NCBI GenBank assembly: GCA_003527225.1
Contig: DPXQ01000139.1
Span: 78,783-88,222, forward strand
From: Rhizobium sp.
Lineage (GTDB): Bacteria; Pseudomonadota; Alphaproteobacteria; Rhizobiales; Rhizobiaceae
DNA: 9,440 bases
Direction: 5' to 3'
This document shows, in pieces, positions 1-6,500 of this stretch. Made by a program: the position numbers and the translations under genes. The first letter of the stretch is position 1. Every line of letters starts with the position of its first letter. The notes beneath the pieces were generated by a model that made no database searches, was not told the DNA's origin, and saw only the letters and a program-made list of their open reading frames with translations.

Positions 1-126
1 ACCAGCTAGCTGACACGAATTGGCCATATTGATATGGGAGCGCCGGGAGCGGAAAACGTCTCGTGGGAATCCTGCGCTGCAAGTGACATTTCCGCACGAA
101 GGCTGTGATGCGTCAGCGTCCGTTTG

Positions 127-134
127 TTAACCAT
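127..134 (+). promoter_or_regulatory. CtrA-like half-site TTAACCAT upstream of the L,D-transpeptidase
   Basis: The octamer TTAACCAT lies 49 nt before the preferred start of the cell-wall transpeptidase gene. TTAACCAT is the known CtrA half-site/recognition motif in alphaproteobacteria. CtrA-activated promoters often carry the motif over the -35 position. Used that way, this copy would place transcription start near 160-165 and give a leader of about 20 nt. No convincing -10 element was found downstream, and an 8-mer can occur by chance, so the site is only suggestive. Confidence 0.3.
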
Positions 135-182
135 GCCTGTGCCAAGCTTGGCCAATCGTTCTAAAGGGAAATGGTAGGGAAT

Positions 183-1508
183 ATGTCGAACAAGCCTGGA
201 ATAGTCGCCTTGTCGCGCCGTGCACTTCTGCGCGGTGCCGCTGCTGCCGGGGTCGCGGCGCTTGCCGGACAGGCTGCCGCGCAGACGGCGATCGACGAGG
301 TGATCAATTCGCCGCGTCGAGGCAACTGGGATGACCAGTTCGACGCCAATGTTTCGCGTGCGGTCGCCAATGTCGTGTCGAATACGCCTGTCCTGAGTCC
401 CAGCAATATCTTCAACGTCCAGCAGGCGATCTCGGACTACCAGGCTATCGTCGCAAACGGCGGCTGGCCGCAGGTCAATCCGGGCGTAAAGCTCAAGATC
501 GGTGTCGTGGATCCCTCGGTTCAGGTCTTGCGCCAGCGGCTTATGATTTCGGGCGACCTGCCGCGTTCGGCCGGACTTTCCAACTCGTTCGATACTTATG
601 TGGACGGCGCCGTCAAGCGCTTCCAGGCCCGTCATGGGCTGCCAGAGGACGGGGTGCTCGGCGAATACACGCTGAAGGCCCTGAACGTGAGCGCCGATGT
701 GCGCCTTCAGCAACTCAACACCAACCTTGTTCGCCTGCAGGAGAAGTCGGCTAATCTCGGTCGCCGCTACGTGATGGTGAATATCCCGGCGGCCTACGTC
801 GAAGCGGTCGAAGACGACCGCGTCGCCATTCGCAACACTGCGATTGTCGGCCGCATCAGCCGCCCGTCGCCGGTCCTGGACTCAAAGATCTACGAGGTCA
901 TCCTCAACCCCTACTGGACAGCGCCGCGCTCGATCGTCGAAAAAGACATCGTGCCCCTGATGCAAAAGGATCCGACCTACCTTACCCGCAACAATATCCG
1001 GCTGATCGACGGCAAGGGCAACGAAGTCTCTCCGGAAACAATCGACTGGTTCGCCGAGAAGGCACCCAACCTGATGTTCCGTCAGGATCCCGGCAAGATC
1101 AACGCAATGTCGTCCACCAAGATCAACTTCCACAACGAGCATGCCGTCTATATGCACGACACGCCGACGCAGGGGCTGTTCAACAAGCTCATGCGTTTCG
1201 AATCCTCCGGCTGCGTTCGTGTCCAGAACGTTCGCGATCTCGTGACATGGCTGCTCAAGGATACACCCGGTTGGAGCCGTCACCAGATCGAGCAAGTCAT
1301 CGCCACCCGCGTGAATACCCCGATCACGCTGGCTGAGGAAGTGCCGGTCCACTTCGTCTACATTTCTGCCTGGTCTGCCAAGGACCGCGTGGTTCAGTTC
1401 CGCGATGATATCTATCGTCTCGACGGCGACGCGCAGCTTGTTCTCCAGGCGAATATCGGCGTCGAACAGGTTCCGGGTTCGGTCGAGGACGATATCCTGC
1501 CCCAATAA
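183..1508 (+). CDS. Exported L,D-transpeptidase (YkuD fold, YcbB-like) with peptidoglycan-binding domain
   Basis: Predicted to cross-link peptidoglycan stem peptides (3-3 links) or attach proteins to them in the periplasm. Numbering is from the ATG at 183 (441 aa). Residues 11-17, SRRALLR, form a twin-arginine-like motif followed by an Ala-rich hydrophobic stretch and likely cleavage near residues 32-34, so Tat export is inferred. Residues about 110-168 look like a PG_binding_1 domain (VLRQRL, then VKRFQARHGLPEDGVLG). The YkuD catalytic part shows MHDTP with His325 and SSGCVRV with Cys344, the pattern of the large YcbB/LdtD-like group. An alternative in-frame ATG at 171 would add four residues. 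Both starts have purine-rich sequence at non-ideal spacing (AAAGGGA at 163-169, TAGGGA at 175-180), so the start is uncertain by 12 nt. The gene stands alone, ending in a terminator. Rhizobiales lean on L,D-transpeptidases for polar growth, which suits this role. Confidence 0.93.
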   Translation: MSNKPGIVALSRRALLRGAAAAGVAALAGQAAAQTAIDEVINSPRRGNWDDQFDANVSRAVANVVSNTPVLSPSNIFNVQQAISDYQAIVANGGWPQVNPGVKLKIGVVDPSVQVLRQRLMISGDLPRSAGLSNSFDTYVDGAVKRFQARHGLPEDGVLGEYTLKALNVSADVRLQQLNTNLVRLQEKSANLGRRYVMVNIPAAYVEAVEDDRVAIRNTAIVGRISRPSPVLDSKIYEVILNPYWTAPRSIVEKDIVPLMQKDPTYLTRNNIRLIDGKGNEVSPETIDWFAEKAPNLMFRQDPGKINAMSSTKINFHNEHAVYMHDTPTQGLFNKLMRFESSGCVRVQNVRDLVTWLLKDTPGWSRHQIEQVIATRVNTPITLAEEVPVHFVYISAWSAKDRVVQFRDDIYRLDGDAQLVLQANIGVEQVPGSVEDDILPQ

Positions 1509-1533
1509 GCTCAAGCGGAGAGCGATCGCCTGG

Positions 1534-1564
1534 AAGCCGCGTCCTCAGGGGCGCGGCTTTTCTT
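1534..1564 (+). terminator. Intrinsic terminator after the L,D-transpeptidase gene
   Basis: An 8-bp perfect GC-rich stem, AAGCCGCG (1534-1541) with CGCGGCTT (1552-1559), closes a 10-nt loop and runs straight into TTTTCTT. It starts 26 nt after the stop codon. This separates the transpeptidase from the glyA transcription unit. Confidence 0.8.
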
Positions 1565-1730
1565 GTCGGCTTTTTCGATCGAGGAGTATCTCGTGATCGA
1601 GATCTTCATCACATCAGCGGCATGACGGCCTTCATCGCTGTTTGATGCGCAAATGTCGTTAGCCGTATTGCTCTTGATCGTATGGAACGTTAAGACCCCT
1701 TGGCATCAACCCGTTCAGGAGTCTTCTACT

Positions 1731-3020
1731 ATGTCGAACACCGATGCCTTCTTCTCCCGCCCGCTGGCCGAAGCCGATCCGGAAATCTTCGGCGCGATCG
1801 AGAAGGAACTGGGCCGCCAACGTCACGAGATCGAGCTGATCGCCTCGGAAAACATCGTGTCGCGCGCCGTTCTCGAGGCGCAAGGTTCGATCATGACGAA
1901 CAAATATGCCGAAGGCTATCCCGGCAAGCGCTACTACGGCGGCTGCCAGTTCGTCGACATCGCCGAAGAACTGGCGATCGAACGTGCCAAGAAGCTCTTC
2001 GGTGTCAATTTCGCCAATGTCCAGCCGAATTCCGGTAGCCAGATGAACCAGGCGGTATTCCTGGCGCTGCTGCAGCCGGGCGATACCTTCATGGGCCTCG
2101 ACCTCAATTCGGGCGGTCACCTGACGCACGGCTCGCCGGTCAACATGTCCGGCAAGTGGTTCAACGTCCTGTCCTACGGTGTACGCGAAGGCGACAATCT
2201 GCTGGACATGGACGACGTCGCCAAGAAGGCGGAACAGCACAAGCCGAAGCTGATCATCGCCGGCGGCACGGCCTACTCGCGCGTCTGGGACTGGAAGCGG
2301 TTCCGCGAGATTGCCGATTCGGTCGGCGCCTATCTCATGGTCGACATGGCTCACATCGCCGGCCTCGTTGCCGGTGGCCAGCATCCGTCGCCGTTCCCGC
2401 ACTGCCACGTCGCCACGACGACGACGCACAAGTCGCTCCGCGGCCCGCGCGGCGGCATGATCCTCACCAATGACGAGGATCTGGCGAAGAAGTTCAACTC
2501 GGCCGTTTTCCCCGGTCTCCAGGGCGGTCCGCTGATGCATGTCATCGCTGCCAAGGCCGTTGCGCTCGGCGAAGCGCTCAAGCCCGAGTTCAAGGACTAC
2601 GCGGCCCAGATAGTCAAGAACGCCAAGGCGCTTTCCGAAACGCTGATGGCCGGCGGAGTTGACGTTGTCTCCGGCGGCACCGACAACCACCTGATGCTGG
2701 TCGATCTTCGCAAGAAGAATGCGACCGGCAAGCGGGCGGAAGCAGCACTCGGCCGCGCCTATATCACCTGCAACAAGAACGGCATTCCGTTCGATCCCGA
2801 AAAGCCTTTCGTGACCTCGGGCGTCCGTCTCGGCACCCCTGCCGGCACCACGCGCGGTTTCAAGGAAGCCGAGTTCAAGGAAATCGGCAACCTGATCATC
2901 GAGGTGCTTGACGGCCTGAAGGTCGCCAACTCCGACGAGGGCAATGCCGCCGTCGAGGCTGCGGTCCGGGAAAAGGTCGTGGCGCTGACCGGTCGCTTCC
3001 CGATGTATCCCTACATGTAA
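1731..3020 (+). CDS. glyA: Serine hydroxymethyltransferase
   Basis: Cytosolic PLP enzyme that interconverts serine plus tetrahydrofolate with glycine plus 5,10-methylene-tetrahydrofolate, the main one-carbon source. The product is 429 aa, the usual bacterial length. Clear family blocks are [11 protein letters not shown] near the N-terminus, the [14 protein letters not shown] substrate region, [13 protein letters not shown], and the PLP-lysine block [14 protein letters not shown] with Lys234 as the expected Schiff-base residue. The ATG at 1731 is chosen because AGGAG (1717-1721) sits 9 nt upstream and the protein then begins [20 protein letters not shown], as in relatives. An in-frame extension to 1653 lacks both an RBS and homologous character. 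It is the first gene of the glyA-nrdR-ribD-ribE unit. A weak promoter is possible (TTGCTC at 1668, TAAGAC at 1691, 17-nt spacer). No glycine or folate riboswitch was recognised in the leader. Confidence 0.98.
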   Translation: MSNTDAFFSRPLAEADPEIFGAIEKELGRQRHEIELIASENIVSRAVLEAQGSIMTNKYAEGYPGKRYYGGCQFVDIAEELAIERAKKLFGVNFANVQPNSGSQMNQAVFLALLQPGDTFMGLDLNSGGHLTHGSPVNMSGKWFNVLSYGVREGDNLLDMDDVAKKAEQHKPKLIIAGGTAYSRVWDWKRFREIADSVGAYLMVDMAHIAGLVAGGQHPSPFPHCHVATTTTHKSLRGPRGGMILTNDEDLAKKFNSAVFPGLQGGPLMHVIAAKAVALGEALKPEFKDYAAQIVKNAKALSETLMAGGVDVVSGGTDNHLMLVDLRKKNATGKRAEAALGRAYITCNKNGIPFDPEKPFVTSGVRLGTPAGTTRGFKEAEFKEIGNLIIEVLDGLKVANSDEGNAAVEAAVREKVVALTGRFPMYPYM

Positions 3021-3029
3021 GGAAGACGG

Positions 3030-3506
3030 ATGCGCTGCCCTTTCTGCGGATCGGACGATACCCAGGTCAAGGACTCTCGACCGGCGGAGGATAACACCTC
3101 CATCCGCCGGCGGCGCATCTGCCCGGATTGCGGCGGACGCTTCACCACCTTCGAACGGGTACAGCTTCGCGAGCTGACGGTTCTCAAGAAGACCGGCCGC
3201 AAGGTTCCATTTGCCCGCGATAAGCTCGTGCGCTCGTTCGAGATCGCTCTGAGAAAACGACCTGTCGATCGCGACCGCATCGAGCGCGCCGTCTCCGGCA
3301 TCGTGCGGCGGCTCGAAAGCTCCGGCGAGACGGAGATTTCATCCGAAGAGATCGGCTTGCAGGTGCTGGAAGCGCTGAAGAGCCTCGATGACGTCGGCTT
3401 CGTCCGCTACGCCTCGGTCTATCGCGATTTCTCCCATGCCGAGGATTTCGAGCACGTGATCGCGGAAATCAATGCCAAGATTTCCCGCGACAGCGGCGTG
3501 GAGTGA
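3030..3506 (+). CDS. nrdR: Transcriptional repressor NrdR of ribonucleotide reductase genes
   Basis: 158-aa ATP/dATP-sensing repressor that binds NrdR boxes before ribonucleotide reductase operons. The N-terminal zinc ribbon is complete: CPFC (Cys3, Cys6) and CPDC (Cys31, Cys34), with the basic run SIRRRRI between them and GGRFTTFER after. An ATP-cone domain follows from about residue 46 ([18 protein letters not shown]) to about 136 ([13 protein letters not shown]). Length and motif spacing match the family closely. The ATG follows glyA by 9 nt, with AAGGA at 3019-3023 overlapping the glyA stop codon, so translation is probably coupled. The glyA-nrdR-ribD order is a recurrent proteobacterial arrangement. 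Its targets (nrd genes) are not in this window. Confidence 0.97.
   Translation: MRCPFCGSDDTQVKDSRPAEDNTSIRRRRICPDCGGRFTTFERVQLRELTVLKKTGRKVPFARDKLVRSFEIALRKRPVDRDRIERAVSGIVRRLESSGETEISSEEIGLQVLEALKSLDDVGFVRYASVYRDFSHAEDFEHVIAEINAKISRDSGVE
3500..3503 (+). promoter_or_regulatory. Ribosome binding site that supports the TTG start of ribD
   Basis: GGAG at 3500-3503, inside the last codons of nrdR, lies 6 nt before TTG at 3510. No comparable site precedes the next in-frame ATG at 3540. Starting at that ATG would also remove the conserved residues just before helix 1 of the deaminase domain (DDRRFM). This favours the rare TTG initiator. Confidence 0.6.
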
Positions 3507-3509
3507 TCC

Positions 3510-4607
3510 TTGAGCGCCGAGGCAGATGACCGGCGGTTCATGGCAGCGGCCATCCGTCTGGCACTGTGGAATTTGGGGCAGACCGCGACAAATCCCTCGG
3601 TTGGCTGCCTGATCGTCAAGGATGGCGTGATCGTTGGCCGTGGCGTGACCGCCCTTGGCGGACGCCCGCATGCGGAAACGCAGGCTCTCAGCGACGCGGG
3701 CGACAAGGCGAGGGGGGCGACCGCCTATGTCACGCTCGAGCCCTGTTCCCATCATGGTAGGACCCCGCCCTGCGCGGATGCGTTGATTGTCTCGGGCATC
3801 GCTCGGGTGGTGGTGTCTGTGACCGATCCCGATCCCCGCGTCTCTGGCCGGGGGCTGAAGATCCTTTCCGATGCCGGCGTCGCTGTTGAGACAGGGGTGC
3901 TGGAGGACGAGGGTCGCCGGGCGCTTGCCGCCTATCTCACACGTCAGATGAAGAACCGTCCACAAGTGATTCTGAAGCTAGCAGTTTCCCCCGATGGCAT
4001 GATCGGCCGGGAGGGAGCAGGCCAGATCGCGATCACCGGTCCGGTGTCGCGGGCACAGGTGCACGTCCTGCGGGCCGAGACCGACGCCATCCTGGTCGGC
4101 ATTGGCACTGCACTCGCCGACGACCCGGAACTGACTGTGCGGCTGACGGGTCTCGAAGAGCACTCGCCGATCCGCATTGTGCTCGACCGCAGGCTCGTAC
4201 TACCCTCAACTTCGAAGATGGTTCGCTCGGCGCGCGAAATACCGGTGATCGTAGTCGAGGGACAGGGACACGACCCGGATACGCAGGCGGATCTCGATGC
4301 GCGCCGCGCGGCCCTTCAATCCGCAGGTGTCGAAGTGCTCGAGGCCAATGACCTTGACTGCCTGCTCTTTGCGCTTGCCTCGCGCGGTATCTCCTCGCTT
4401 CTGGTCGAAGGCGGCGCACGGACGGCGCGCGCCTTTCTGGATGCCGGTCTCGTCGACAGGATCGTCTTGTTTCATGGCCCCACTGAAATCGGGAGCGATG
4501 GCATTGCCTCACCGCTTGACACTGCCGATATAGGCGATGAGTTCTCCCTTGTCCGCTCGGCAGTCTTCGGCGCTGATCGCTTCGATGATTACGAAAGAAG
4601 AACCTGA
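3510..4607 (+). CDS. ribD: Bifunctional riboflavin biosynthesis protein RibD (deaminase/reductase)
   Basis: Carries out two successive steps in riboflavin synthesis: deamination of the GTP-derived diamino-pyrimidine, then NADPH-dependent reduction of its ribosyl side chain. The 365-aa product has the normal length for a fused enzyme. The deaminase half (about 1-145) shows NPSVGCLIV, HAE with His54 and Glu56, and the zinc ligands PCSHHGRTPPC with Cys79 and Cys88. The reductase half starts about residue 150 (RPQVILKLAVSPDG), continues with AETDAILVGIGTALADDPELTVR, and ends with LVEGGARTARAFL near residue 300. Where many relatives have SLDG, this one has SPDG, a small variation. The start codon is TTG, 3 nt after nrdR. 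The stop codon overlaps the ribE ATG by one base, so the two are probably translationally coupled. The only other plausible start is ATG 3540. Confidence 0.96.
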   Translation: MSAEADDRRFMAAAIRLALWNLGQTATNPSVGCLIVKDGVIVGRGVTALGGRPHAETQALSDAGDKARGATAYVTLEPCSHHGRTPPCADALIVSGIARVVVSVTDPDPRVSGRGLKILSDAGVAVETGVLEDEGRRALAAYLTRQMKNRPQVILKLAVSPDGMIGREGAGQIAITGPVSRAQVHVLRAETDAILVGIGTALADDPELTVRLTGLEEHSPIRIVLDRRLVLPSTSKMVRSAREIPVIVVEGQGHDPDTQADLDARRAALQSAGVEVLEANDLDCLLFALASRGISSLLVEGGARTARAFLDAGLVDRIVLFHGPTEIGSDGIASPLDTADIGDEFSLVRSAVFGADRFDDYERRT

Positions 4608-5227
4608 TGTTTACCGGCATTGTCACCGATATTGGCACCGTCGAGTCCGTCACGCCCCTGAAGGAGGGCGTCAGGCTCAGGATCGCCACGAACTATGATC
4701 CGGCGACGATCGACATGGGCGCGTCGATTGCCCATGCCGGCACCTGCCTGACGGTCACGGGTCTTCCCGAAAAGGGCAGCAACGCCCGCTGGTATGAAGT
4801 CGAAGCCTGGGAGGAAGCCCTGCGGTTGACCACCATCGCCACCTGGCAGAAGGGCACGCGCGTCAATCTCGAGCGCTCGCTCAAGATCGGCGACGAACTC
4901 GGTGGTCATATCGTTTCCGGCCATATCGACGGCAAGGCGGAAATCCTGTCGGTTACGCCGGAAGGGGATGCAACCCGCTATCGCTTGCGCGTTCCGGAAC
5001 ACCTCGCCCGCTTCGTTGCGCCCAAAGGGTCCGTTGCGCTGGATGGGACTTCGTTGACGGTCAATGCTGTCGACGGCTGCGATTTCGATGTGCTGCTCAT
5101 CCGCCACACGCTGGAAGTTACCACCTGGGGTGAACGCAAGGCGGGCGACTTCGTGAATTTCGAAGTTGATACCATGGCGCGCTATGCAGCAAGGCTCGCG
5201 GAGTTTCCGACACAAAATGCAGGCTAA
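4607..5227 (+). CDS. ribE: Riboflavin synthase, alpha subunit type
   Basis: Converts two molecules of 6,7-dimethyl-8-ribityllumazine into riboflavin plus a pyrimidine that returns to the RibH step. This gene is called ribC in some rhizobial literature. The 206-aa product begins with the family signature MFTGIV and contains two tandem lumazine-binding barrels. The first (about 1-95) carries AGTCLTVTGL; the second (about 98-195) carries the matching DGTSLTVNAVDG. ERSLKIGDELGGHIVSGHIDG links them. Internal duplication and length are typical. The start is fixed by the TGATG overlap with ribD; upstream AAAGAAGAA serves as a modest RBS. It is the last gene of the glyA unit. No strong intrinsic terminator follows; a small TGCAGG/CCTGCA inverted repeat spanning the stop codon has no T-tract. 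Confidence 0.97.
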   Translation: MFTGIVTDIGTVESVTPLKEGVRLRIATNYDPATIDMGASIAHAGTCLTVTGLPEKGSNARWYEVEAWEEALRLTTIATWQKGTRVNLERSLKIGDELGGHIVSGHIDGKAEILSVTPEGDATRYRLRVPEHLARFVAPKGSVALDGTSLTVNAVDGCDFDVLLIRHTLEVTTWGERKAGDFVNFEVDTMARYAARLAEFPTQNAG

Positions 5228-5394
5228 GGCCTGTTCCTGCAAGCTCACCGATCGTCTGCGTGAGCGCGCCTATGCAGAAGATTGTCCACGATACGCATTG
5301 AGCCGTTTCCTGCCGCCAACGCAGTGCTGGCGGACTAGTTCGGGTGATTGGAAGGAAAGCCATCGTTTCGTCGCCGCCGCTGCGCGGGATGGTC

Positions 5395-5472
5395 CTATCG
5401 CCAGAAGAGCAGAATAAGAATGACGAGGGGGATCGGAACCCCGAGAAGCCAGAGCAGAATACCACGGCCCAT
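5395..5472 (-). CDS. 25-residue hydrophobic membrane microprotein, unknown function
   Basis: The ATG at 5472 (minus strand) opens a 25-codon frame ending in TAG at 5395-5397. The product starts MGRGILLWLLGVPIPLVI and ends in FWR. It is almost wholly hydrophobic: one short transmembrane segment, with a Gly-Val-Pro-Ile-Pro kink near the middle, a charged Arg3 at the start and an Arg at the end. The main support is the ribosome binding site: AGGAGGT, a full seven-base match to the anti-Shine-Dalgarno, at 5484-5478 with a 5-nt spacer. Short hydrophobic proteins of the GRGILLWLLG...P.P type recur in proteobacterial genomes, to my recollection as unannotated or 'hypothetical' genes; this was not checked. 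Longer in-frame starts up to 5595 lack such an RBS. Upstream, CTTGAC at 5545-5540 matches the rhizobial -35 consensus, but no good -10 was found. It points towards ribE, in convergent orientation. Confidence 0.72.
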   Translation of the reverse strand: MGRGILLWLLGVPIPLVILILLFWR

Positions 5473-5477
5473 AAGAC

Positions 5478-5484
5478 ACCTCCT
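5478..5484 (-). promoter_or_regulatory. Seven-base Shine-Dalgarno of the microprotein gene
   Basis: AGGAGGT read on the minus strand, 5 nt before the ATG at 5472. It is the longest anti-Shine-Dalgarno match seen before any gene in this window apart from the run before hppA. It is the decisive evidence for choosing this short start. Confidence 0.7.
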
Positions 5485-5500
5485 GTCAGCATACGCTGAC
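5485..5500 (-). promoter_or_regulatory. Perfect hairpin directly abutting the microprotein Shine-Dalgarno
   Basis: The inverted repeat GTCAGC (5485-5490) and GCTGAC (5495-5500) closes a 4-nt loop. On the minus-strand transcript the 3' base of the stem is immediately followed by the AGGAGGT ribosome binding site. It could hold the site open, stabilise the 5' end, or act as a protein operator in DNA form. The repeat itself is certain; its role is inferred. Confidence 0.4.
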
Positions 5501-5615
5501 TGCTGGTTGAACAGAGGCCGCAGCGCCGATGCGGCGGCCGTCAAGTCAACGGCTTTCCGGAAGGTTTGTTCCGCCGGGTGATGTTGCAGCAGCAAGCTGG
5601 CGGGCCCAAAACGAA

Positions 5616-5644
5616 CCTCCCCGTCACGATCCGGAACGGGGAGG
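5616..5644 (-). terminator. Intrinsic terminator of the secreted-protein gene
   Basis: A 9-bp perfect stem, CCTCCCCGT (5616-5624) with ACGGGGAGG (5636-5644), closes an 11-nt loop. Read on the minus strand it is followed by TTCGTTTT, a moderate U-tract; on the plus strand no T-run follows. It begins about 41 nt after the stop of the 115-aa gene, which fits termination of that transcript before the microprotein gene. Confidence 0.72.
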
Positions 5645-5685
5645 CGGTGCCATCTGGTGTAACGGGGACGGGCTAAAGGAAGCGG

Positions 5686-6033
5686 TCAGCGGACGTAGAA
5701 CGTTACGCTCCCGTCGGCAGCGTGCTGAGCGCCCACGATATTGTTTATCTCAACGGCCTGCGCCCTCAGATCGCGGGTCAGTGCCTTGTCCTTCATGATC
5801 GAGGCCTGGAGGCTCTGGACCTTGGGCGAGGTGGCAGGATTGAGGTTGATATACTGCGAGTAGGCCGGATCGCTCTTGGCGATGCTCGACAGTTCAACGA
5901 CGTCGAACCGGGGGCTCTGCATACTCGTCAATTCCCGATCAACCTTTTGCATTGCACTGGCGGGGTAGCTGGCGCCTGCAAAGGTGAAGGCGGACATAAG
6001 TGCGACTGCTGTGGTTCTAGCAAAGCGGTTCAT
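5686..6033 (-). CDS. Small secreted protein with N-terminal signal peptide, unknown function
   Basis: The 115-aa product starts MNRFARTTAVALMSAFTF, a Sec-type signal peptide: Arg-containing n-region, hydrophobic core, and an ASA-M cleavage site about residue 27. The mature part of about 88 residues is mixed polar, with many short helical-looking stretches, no cysteine and no motif I recognise; it ends SVTFYVR. It is probably periplasmic or secreted. AAGGAG at 6046-6041 lies 7 nt before the ATG, and a terminator follows the stop codon, so the gene appears complete and separately transcribed. It lies opposite to the riboflavin genes on both sides, so context gives no functional clue. The overlapping plus-strand frame at 5722-6096 is judged a shadow because it lacks an RBS and has no recognisable features. 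The coding call is firm; the function is unknown. Confidence 0.82.
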   Translation of the reverse strand: MNRFARTTAVALMSAFTFAGASYPASAMQKVDRELTSMQSPRFDVVELSSIAKSDPAYSQYINLNPATSPKVQSLQASIMKDKALTRDLRAQAVEINNIVGAQHAADGSVTFYVR

Positions 6034-6400
6034 TGTTTTTCTCCTTTCAATGAAACCTGCGGGCCGACTGGGAGTTCGTCCCGCTTGCAGTGCTGATATG
6101 GCGCCGGAGTTGGTCTATTTCCATGGCTTAAGTCACTGAAAAATATTAAATAACATTAACTTTCGAGGCCCTAAATCTACCGCAATCCAGGTGTCCGCAG
6201 TGCTGCGTCAGGAGCCCGTCTGCCCATGCCAATAGTCGATCGGCCCTAGAGGGTGGCGCTCTACAGGATGACGACAGTTCCCCCTTCCACTTGACGATTG
6301 TGGAACGGGCAGGACGATTTCCCGGGAGATACCCCGTTGCAGCAGATGCCAAAGCCGGTCGGGCCCAGAGCAGGTCCGAACGTGCATCGGCTTGCGGCAA
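6034..6400. other. Intergenic region with no convincing gene
   Basis: This stretch lies between the secreted-protein start and the ribH1 promoter region. It holds the upstream region of the minus-strand gene, an AT-rich block at 6137-6163 that contrasts with the GC-rich surroundings, and CTTGAC at 6290-6295 (a -35-like hexamer without a good -10). Open frames on the minus strand have no ribosome binding sites. One contains a zinc-ribbon-like motif (see the separate pseudogene entry). No FMN riboswitch core sequences were seen. Confidence 0.6.
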
Positions 6401-6441
6401 TTGCGGCATTTGGGCCGGACCGATCTAAAAACACTTGCCAA
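6330..6441 (-). pseudogene. Possible remnant of a small zinc-ribbon protein gene
   Basis: One minus-strand frame encodes PKCRNCRKPMHVRT at about 6410-6369. This resembles the CPxCxKPMxLVRT opening of short zinc-ribbon proteins that I recall as common in rhizobia. The second Cys pair expected about 25 residues later is absent in this frame. The frame has no evident RBS and continues as low-complexity Arg/Pro-rich sequence. It may be a decayed gene or a chance match. The limits given are approximate. Confidence 0.15.
6401..6429 (+). promoter_or_regulatory. Candidate sigma-70 promoter for the ribH1-nusB unit
   Basis: TTGCGG (6401-6406) and TCTAAA (6424-6429) are separated by 17 nt. The -10 matches TATAAT at four of six positions and the -35 matches TTGACA at three of six. 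Transcription would start about 6436 and leave a leader of about 75 nt. The position is plausible because the upstream genes run in the opposite direction, so ribH1 needs a promoter in this gap. Confidence 0.3.
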
Positions 6442-6500
6442 GGGCTGTTCAGCGTGGTTTGACCGCGATCTATCCGGCCATCGCCCGATTTTTCCAGCTC

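Noticed and set aside
1576..1599. CGATCGAG ... CTCGTGATCG imperfect hairpin between the terminator and glyA
   Set aside because: Needs a 2-nt bulge and resembles no known element; GATC-rich sequence is common in this genome type.
1653..1730. In-frame N-terminal extension of glyA
   Set aside because: The added 26 residues have no RBS and no family resemblance, whereas ATG 1731 has AGGAG at 9 nt.
1659..2690. Long minus-strand frame opposite glyA
   Set aside because: GC-rich antisense shadow, Arg-rich with no family features; glyA is unequivocal on the other strand.
5313..5333. CCGCCA/TGGCGG hairpin after ribE as a terminator
   Set aside because: No T-run on either strand after the stem, so not an intrinsic terminator.
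5722..6096. 124-aa plus-strand frame opposite the secreted-protein gene
   Set aside because: Shadow of the minus-strand gene, which has a signal peptide, RBS and terminator; the plus frame has none.
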